Source of the DNA: Nocardia panacis
GTDB taxonomy: Bacteria > Actinomycetota > Actinomycetes > Mycobacteriales > Mycobacteriaceae
Reading direction: 5' to 3'
Assembly: GCF_003598715.1 (NCBI RefSeq)
Contig: NZ_QZFU01000056.1
Location: 1-41,443 of the forward strand
Length of the DNA: 41,443 nucleotides
Within the stretch, counting starts at the first letter, position 1. Each line of letters opens with the position of its first letter. Of the stretch, positions 32,166 through 38,500 are shown piece after piece. The translations under genes and the position numbers were made by a program. Below the pieces are notes generated by a model that did not search any database, had not been told where the DNA came from, and saw only the letters and a list, made by a program, of their open reading frames with translations.

Positions 32166-32740
32166 TTCACCTTCAGATCAGTTGCCGCTTGCACCGGGCT
32201 ATTGATCTTGCGTAATCTTCCCATCCATCCTTGAGCGGTATGCCGTGGCACACCATATTTTTTCGCCAGCCCGGTCACGGTGCCGATAATCTCAAAATTC
32301 GCGCGAAGTTCATCGGGGTCCGGCATTCTCCGGTACACCCGTCCGTTGATGTCTCCTATCGAGCTGGGTAACGCTGCCGGCTCAACTTCCGGATGATTCA
32401 CATTGCGCTCGAAAGCGGAACCTGTAGCCGATGCAGGTCGCGCGAATGCTGCGGCGACTGCCTGTCGAGATTGCGGTTCAGCGACCTCATAGTCGAAGAG
32501 CGAGAGCTGCGACTGTCGGGTCGGCGACATTTCTTTGATGGCCAATGCCTGCGCGATAGCCCGCAGATCGATATAGAGAAGGTTCGCCCGTGTCAGGCCA
32601 TTGCGTGCGGAGGTCCTGATCGCCATGCCAGTTACGCGCGGCACTCCCGCGTCGCCATCGATATGGACCGTTAGCGACAGTCCGTCGGCACCGGGTCCAC
32701 CGTGAGCCTCTGGAGTAATAGTTACGATGTACTTACCCAT
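32162..32740 (-). CDS. HTH protein B of a tandem paralogous pair
   Basis: The 192-aa protein begins at ATG 32740 (MGKYIVTITPEAHGG). Residues encoded upstream in the same frame look non-coding. The N-terminal domain (LTVHIDGDAGVPRVTGMAI...LLYIDLRAIAQALAI) resembles that of protein A. A linker follows, then YRRMPDPDELRANFEIIGTVTGLAKKYGVPRHTAQGWMGRLRKI, a HTH of the kind that reads 'LAxxYGVPxxTAQGWxxRLR'. A and B share 'G[S/T][I/V]...xYxVPxxxAQxW' and are coupled by ATGA, so they may form a heterodimer. A long non-coding region with inverted repeats lies upstream. Confidence 0.7.
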   Translation of the reverse strand: MGKYIVTITPEAHGGPGADGLSLTVHIDGDAGVPRVTGMAIRTSARNGLTRANLLYIDLRAIAQALAIKEMSPTRQSQLSLFDYEVAEPQSRQAVAAAFARPASATGSAFERNVNHPEVEPAALPSSIGDINGRVYRRMPDPDELRANFEIIGTVTGLAKKYGVPRHTAQGWMGRLRKINSPVQAATDLKVK

Positions 32741-34266
32741 TCTTGTAGTTATCCTCACGATCCGGTCGAAATCGGAACATAGCGCATCGTCGAACAAACA
32801 TGCTATACAGGTGCACAGACACGATCGGCCTCGGATCCTCCCCAGCGCAGTCGTCCAGCAACCTATGGTGGTAGCGTCCGCGCCAGCGAACATGACTGCA
32901 TAAGCTTCGTGCATATCATTTTGCGACCCGAACCCATCTACTATCAACACACACACTACGGCCCATCGGTAGGCGGCCGAGCGTAGCGGTTCAGGACCCG
33001 GTTCATCTGGGTCTGCCGCACAGGTAGGCGACACCTTGACCTACCTACTCGCACCGGCTGCTGCCATCGCTTGGACGTCGGATCGGACTCGGTGCCGCCC
33101 CGACGGCTGCACATGCCCCTCGTACGCATCATCCACATTCCGCACATGCAACATAGCGACTGAAGCCAGAGCTGGGCCCTCATTGCACCGATCACTTGCC
33201 AATCGGGTCTCAACCCGATACGATTCGCACTTGTTGTTACAAGTGTAGGGCACTTACACAACACGGATCGGCGGACATGTATATCAATATTTGTCCGTCG
33301 ATCCGCTTTTGCGGATTTATCATTCCGTTTGACATGAAATTTGCAGAATGTCGACAAACCTACTGCTGTTGAGCAACATAAGCTCAAATTCTAAATATAT
33401 CCCAAAACGGGCATGACAAGCCCCTCTGGATACCATTACAACGATTGCCGGTGAGCGAATAGCCACCCTCGAAGCATCAATCACCTGTTGCGATCTTCGT
33501 TTGCCTGTTCACCGCCCGGCAACATCGGCGACAACCAAGGCACCACCTGCTGCCTCAACCACTACGTAGTTCCAGTCCAATGCCAAAGTCGAGCAGAAAG
33601 CCCCTACCTGGCAACAGAAATCCGGGAGGTCAGGTGCCAGCTCTTGTGGCAGGCACCCCAGCGCGGATGTTATTGCCGTAGTTGGCAAGATCAACGCGTT
33701 GGTCTCCGCGACGGCTCGGGTCGGGCCGATGATGGGTCGTGGCGACTGGTCGACCGCCCGCTCACATGCGTTCCTACCGGAACCGTTTGCGCTGGGTGTC
33801 CATCGATTGCTGCGACACCCCATAGCGAACCGCTATCTTACCAATCGGCGAACCACCAGGAACCTCGCACACACATCACTACCGCTCGATAGGTGGTGTT
33901 CTACTATCACCCGTCGGTCCACACCCCATCCGCTCGCATCGTCGAGAATGCCGAGAATGCCGTGCGAAACAAGACCATCGTTCGGGCCAAAAGGTCGATC
34001 ATCACTTGATAACAAATCGACAAGTATGTCCCTACATGATGTAATGCAGCGCGTTTAATCGCTTCCAGTCCGTGCTGCTACCTCTCCCGGTTGCTAGTAA
34101 TTCATCGCGAGGTTCGACGACATATCGTGCCCGGCTCTCCTGAGCCCCCACATTGACAACGCACACCACGGATGACTCCACTACACAAGGACCGGATCAA
34201 ATCTCCCCAACTGCAGGGAGAATCGCAAGCCCATGGCCCACGAATAGTAGGTGGTCGAAACGCCGA
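32741..34266. other. 1.5-kb stretch without a convincing gene
   Basis: This stretch is AT-richer than its surroundings, especially 33230-33420. Open frames exist on both strands but lack ribosome sites or family likeness. The best is a minus-strand frame at 33509-33823 with a plausible Ala/Leu-rich core (PQELAPDLPDF), perhaps a decayed gene. Nested inverted repeats at 33264-33316 are listed separately. Confidence 0.5.
33264..33316. repeat. Two mutually exclusive inverted repeats
   Basis: CGGATCGGCGGACA (33264-33277) and TGTCCGTCGATCCG (33292-33305) pair at 13 of 14 positions across an AT-rich 14-nt spacer. ATCCGC-TTTT-GCGGAT (33301-33316) is a second perfect hairpin. It uses the last five bases of the first repeat, so only one can form at a time. 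They lie about 0.5 kb upstream of the HTH pair. Confidence 0.5.
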
Positions 34267-34680
34267 CTACTCGCACGGGTGCTTGTCGGAAGGAATCCGG
34301 TATCGAACCGTCGACCTGCTCATTTCGAGCCATGCTTCCAGAATATTTCGGGCTAGTTCACCACTTATGATGGAGCGACGGACCGCATGCGTCACAGCGT
34401 CATGCACAGAACGCCGCGCGATATCTATTTCGACATCGGAAAACAGGCTACCAGCCGACACATGATCGGTACGGCCAAATTCTAGATTAGACGAATCGAC
34501 CATTGCGATCGGCTCGAACATCCAACCGTGCCGAGGTTCCATCAACGCCACCTCGGCACCTTCATCCTGTAGTCGAACTATAATCCCATACGAGCCGTAC
34601 AGATAGGATCTGCCATCGCAGGCACCGACTACGGTAACGGGGTCGCCAATCTGAAGCGGCCAGCCATGTCGATCTAACAA
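34267..34680 (-). CDS. Small SH3-like hypothetical protein (137 aa)
   Basis: TTG 34680, behind AAGGGA, opens a frame whose first ~65 residues (GWPLQIGDPVTVVGACDGRSYLYGSYGIIVRL...AEVALMEPRHGWMF) look like a small SH3/KOW-type beta barrel. The rest is helical. Only a TTG start is available before the conserved-looking part. The last 25 codons overlap a tRNA-like sequence and may not be ancestral coding. It lies 98 bp after the thioesterase gene, beyond a strong hairpin. Function unknown. Confidence 0.5.
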   Translation of the reverse strand: MLDRHGWPLQIGDPVTVVGACDGRSYLYGSYGIIVRLQDEGAEVALMEPRHGWMFEPIAMVDSSNLEFGRTDHVSAGSLFSDVEIDIARRSVHDAVTHAVRRSIISGELARNILEAWLEMSRSTVRYRIPSDKHPCE

Positions 34681-34719
34681 GATATCCCTTAGATATAGAT
34701 GTCACAGTAGGTTGATTCT

Positions 34720-34763
34720 CACAGAGTCGCGGCCTGCTACGCGATACGGCCGCGCTCTATGTG
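34720..34763 (-). terminator. GC hairpin after the thioesterase gene
   Basis: CGCGGCC pairs perfectly with GGCCGCG, and the outer GAG/CTC and CACA/TGTG extend the stem with small internal loops. It begins 15 bases after the thioesterase stop and probably ends the PKS-thioesterase transcript. No T-run is present. Confidence 0.5.
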
Positions 34764-34778
34764 AAATGTTTCCAGCCG

Positions 34779-35549
34779 TCAGCCACCGACTCGATTCGAG
34801 GTGAGATCAGTCAGGACTTGCCTCATCGAATCGGTCAGTTTGCCACCCTCCTTAATCAAATAGAAATGACCGCCAGTATATGAGTGCAGTTTGAATGTCC
34901 CGGACGTATGAATTCTCCAGTCCTCGGCTTCGTCGATACTGATATGCGGATCGTCGACACCAAAATGGGCGTACACCGGCGCAGTTAATCGCGCGCCTGG
35001 ATCGTGTCGGTAGGCCGCGACTGCGCGGTAGTCCGATCGGATCGTCGGCAACAGTGAAGACATGAGGTCGAAGTCGTCCAGCAATCGCTGATCGGTGCCT
35101 TCCATCCTTGCAACCTCCGCCAGCAAGTCACTGTCGTCAAGTAGATGCACCTGCTCATCCCGATACCGCGACGGGGCCCTGCGGCCAGACACGAACAGTA
35201 CTACTGGATTCGTCCCGTTTCCTTGCAATCGAAGTGCTACCTCGTAGGCGATCAGCGCACCCATACTGTGACCGAACAGCGCTAGCGGTCGATCCACGAA
35301 GGATGTCAGACGTATCGCTACAGAGTCGGCGATTTCATTTATGCTGCCAATCGGAGATTCCAATCTCCGATCCTGCCGTCCCGGATATTGAATTGCCAGA
35401 ACCTCATAAGTCGGTGCAAGCGATTTCGAAACAGGGAGGAAGAAGCTGGCAGACCCGCCAGCATGCGGAAAGCACACCAGACGCGCATTTGGATCCGATG
35501 AAGGATTGTAGGATCTTATCCATAGGCTAGACTCAACGAAACCACTCAT
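34779..35549 (-). CDS. Type II (editing) thioesterase
   Basis: The 256-aa alpha/beta-hydrolase of the PKS/NRPS external thioesterase family shows LVCFPHAGGSASFF, QYPGRQDR, the nucleophile LFGHSMGA (Ser95), GVDDPHI (Asp) and YTGGHFYL (His). Such enzymes remove aberrant acyl groups from carrier proteins and keep the assembly line running. The ATG follows GGAGAGAG by seven bases and lies 21 bp after the PKS stop, so it is in the PKS operon. Length (about 250 aa) and all catalytic residues are as expected. Confidence 0.92.
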   Translation of the reverse strand: MSGFVESSLWIRSYNPSSDPNARLVCFPHAGGSASFFLPVSKSLAPTYEVLAIQYPGRQDRRLESPIGSINEIADSVAIRLTSFVDRPLALFGHSMGALIAYEVALRLQGNGTNPVVLFVSGRRAPSRYRDEQVHLLDDSDLLAEVARMEGTDQRLLDDFDLMSSLLPTIRSDYRAVAAYRHDPGARLTAPVYAHFGVDDPHISIDEAEDWRIHTSGTFKLHSYTGGHFYLIKEGGKLTDSMRQVLTDLTSNRVGG

Positions 35550-35570
35550 AGTAGTTCTCTCTCCACTCGA

Positions 35571-38500
35571 TTACAATCGGCCTGCAATCGCCGCCAAACT
35601 AAAACACCACTCGTCGATTACCCTGGCCACCACCGCAGCATCGACCGTAACCATCGAATAATGATCAGATCGGACAGTACGTACGAATTGATCGGGAGAC
35701 CACGGCTCCGCCAGCATGCACTCCGCCCCTCCACCCGATGACTCGACTCGAAAGATCGGATTTACACATTGAACGAACAGTGTCTGCGTATGGATCGAAG
35801 CAGGCTCGTATTCGCTGAGTAGAGCTAGCCATACTGCCGACGCAGTCAGGCTTGCATCGCTCGGCTTCAGGAACTCCGACTGATGTTTCAGCATATCGTT
35901 CAAGAATTGATCGGGCCGAATTTCTCTCGCCTGTTTCATCGTGAAGCTGTCGAGCAAAGCAATTCCAGCGAGCTTTGATACCCCAGCCGCCTCGATTCGA
36001 TTTCCGACCGCATGCGCGAGGACTCCGCCTGAGGAGTATCCAACCAAAACGAAAGGCTCATCGTTTGCAACAGCCTGCACTGCCAAGGCCAGATCATCAA
36101 CACCGACAGCCAGCGAGCTCGGAAGCGGCTCGCCACCTCGGAAGCCGGGCAACGCGATACTCGACACCTTTCGACGTCCGCTGAATTCCTTGGCTATCGA
36201 CGTGTGCTGATGTATCCCGCCCGTAAATGTCGGCGTGGCCAGGAATATTATCTGCGGTTGCCGACAACCACTACTGAGTTGCGCCCGGTCGGTTGCCTGA
36301 GCATGTATTTCGTCGAATTCGAAAGTCGGGCGCAGAAGTCCAGCAGTGTGACTCAGCTCCATTCCCTCGTCTACTCTCCCAGATTCGACCGCTCGCTGGT
36401 AAAGCGACACCAGCGATAGATCATAATCGATGCTGTTCACGCCTCGATCCATCGTAAGCGACCGCTTCGACCATTGCTGATCGAGCTCGAGCAGGATATG
36501 TCCCACTAAATCAGCAAGCGTTGGGTAGTCGAAGACCAGCGTGGCCGGTAGTCGCAGCCCGGTGATGGTGTTGAGACGATTGCGGGCTTCCACTGCGGTC
36601 AGCGAATCGAATCCCAGGTCCCGGAAATTGCGGTCGACATCGATCGCCTCAGCACCGGAATAACCCAATACCGCCGCGACCTGACCGCAGACCATCTCGA
36701 GTACCGCCGCATACCGATCGGACTCGGACAATCCCGCCACCCGCTCTCGCAGCCCCGGCTGGCCGCCAGTTGCGGCGCGTCGCGTGCTGATCGTCAGTCC
36801 CCGCAACAGACGGGGCAGCGTACCCGCACGTGCCTGCGTAGCCAGAGCGGCGGTATCCAACCTGGCAGCGACCACTCCGGCACGTTGCTGGCGCAATGCC
36901 GCGTCGAACAACGCGAATCCTTGCTGCGAGGACAGGCCGAGTACCCCAACGCGCCCAGCCGGGCCGGTATCGGTGCCATCGAGGTTCTCGGTCATCCCAG
37001 TGCGGGAGGTCCACAGACTCCACGCGATCGAAGCCGCAATTTGTCCATGAGCATGCCGATACTCAGCCAGCGCGTCGAGGAAAGCGTTGGCTGCGGCGTA
37101 GTTGCCCTGCCCCGGGCTTCCCACCACGCCCGCCGCCGAGGAATACAACACGAACATCGCCAGATCCATCCCTTGGGTCAGCTCGTGCAGGTGCCATGCC
37201 GCATCGGCCTTGGCCGCCAACACCGGTGCCATCCGATCGGCGGTGAGGGACGCGATCACCCCGTCGTCGAGCACACCTGCGGCATGCACCACCCCGGTCA
37301 ACGGCGCCTGTGCGGGCACTGTGGCCAGCAGCTTGGCCACGGATTCTCGATCCGACACGTCGCAGGCAACCACTTGCGCGTGCGCACCAAGCTCGCGTAG
37401 CTGTGCAACCAACTCGGCCGTGCCGTCGGCCGCCGGTCCGTGCCGGCTGGCCAGCACCAAGGACCTCACCCCGTGCATGGTCACCAGATGCCGTGCCAGC
37501 ATCGCGCCCAGCCCACCGGTGCCACCGGTGATCACCACCGTGCCCGCCGACACCGCTGCGCCGACACCCGGAACCGCCAGTGCCTGCCGCTCCGGCACGC
37601 GTGTCAAGCGAGCGGCGTGCAACACACTGGCGCGGATCATCAGCTGGGTCTCGCCGGATCGCAGCACCGCTTCGACCGGAACACCTAGCCCTGACCAGCC
37701 TGCATCTGGCTCGACGTCGGTATCGACGAGCACGACCCTGCCTGGGTCTTCAGACTGCGCCGTGCGCACCAATCCCCAGACGGCAGCCTCGGGAAGGTCG
37801 GTGACCTCGCCGCGGCTAGGTCCGACAGCGCCACGAGTGAGCACCAGCAGCGTGCTTGACGTGAACCGCGGCTCGGCCAACCAGCTCTGCAGTACCGTCA
37901 GCATTTCCGTCGTCGCGGTATACACCCGTCGCGGTACGTCCTTGCCCTCACCAGGGCCTGCCTCGGCACGTCGATCCAGTACAACGACCGACGGCGGCCC
38001 GAACTGCTCATCGTGACGCGCCCAAGCCAGGAAATCAGTCGCTGTGGTGAACACCCGAGTCTCGGGTGTGTCCATCGCAGCCATCGGCCCTGCCGACGGC
38101 ACCCATTCCAGCGTGCACAATCGCTCCTGGCGGCTGGCCTCGGTTAGCTGTCCGGAGGTGATTGGCCGCAGTCTCAGCGAGCCTGCGGTCAGCACGGGCA
38201 CGCCGTTCTGGTCAGCCACCTGGATCGATACCGCGTCTCCATCGGAGCTGATCGGCGAGATTCGACCCCGCAATTCGGAAGCACCGCCCGTGTGCAACGA
38301 TACCTCCCGCCACTCGAACGGCGATGCCACGCCAACGCCGGGGTCCGCATCCGCGTCTACATCTGCGGCGATCAGGCCCTGCAATAGTGAGTCCAACAAC
38401 ACCGGATGCAAACCGAATTGCTCAGCGTCGGTGACCGTTTCGGGGAGCAGCACCCGGACGAATAGGTCAGCACCACGTCGCCAGACCGAATGCAGTCCCC

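Noticed and set aside
33041..33253. Minus-strand frame containing LHVRNVDDA, like the start of a ribbon-helix-helix antitoxin
   Set aside because: The likeness stops after nine residues, the rest does not fit the family in any frame, and no toxin gene follows.
33509..33823. Minus-strand 104-codon frame with an Ala/Leu-rich core
   Set aside because: Some likeness to small secreted actinobacterial proteins, but many Cys, mixed codon use and no ribosome site; at most a decayed gene.
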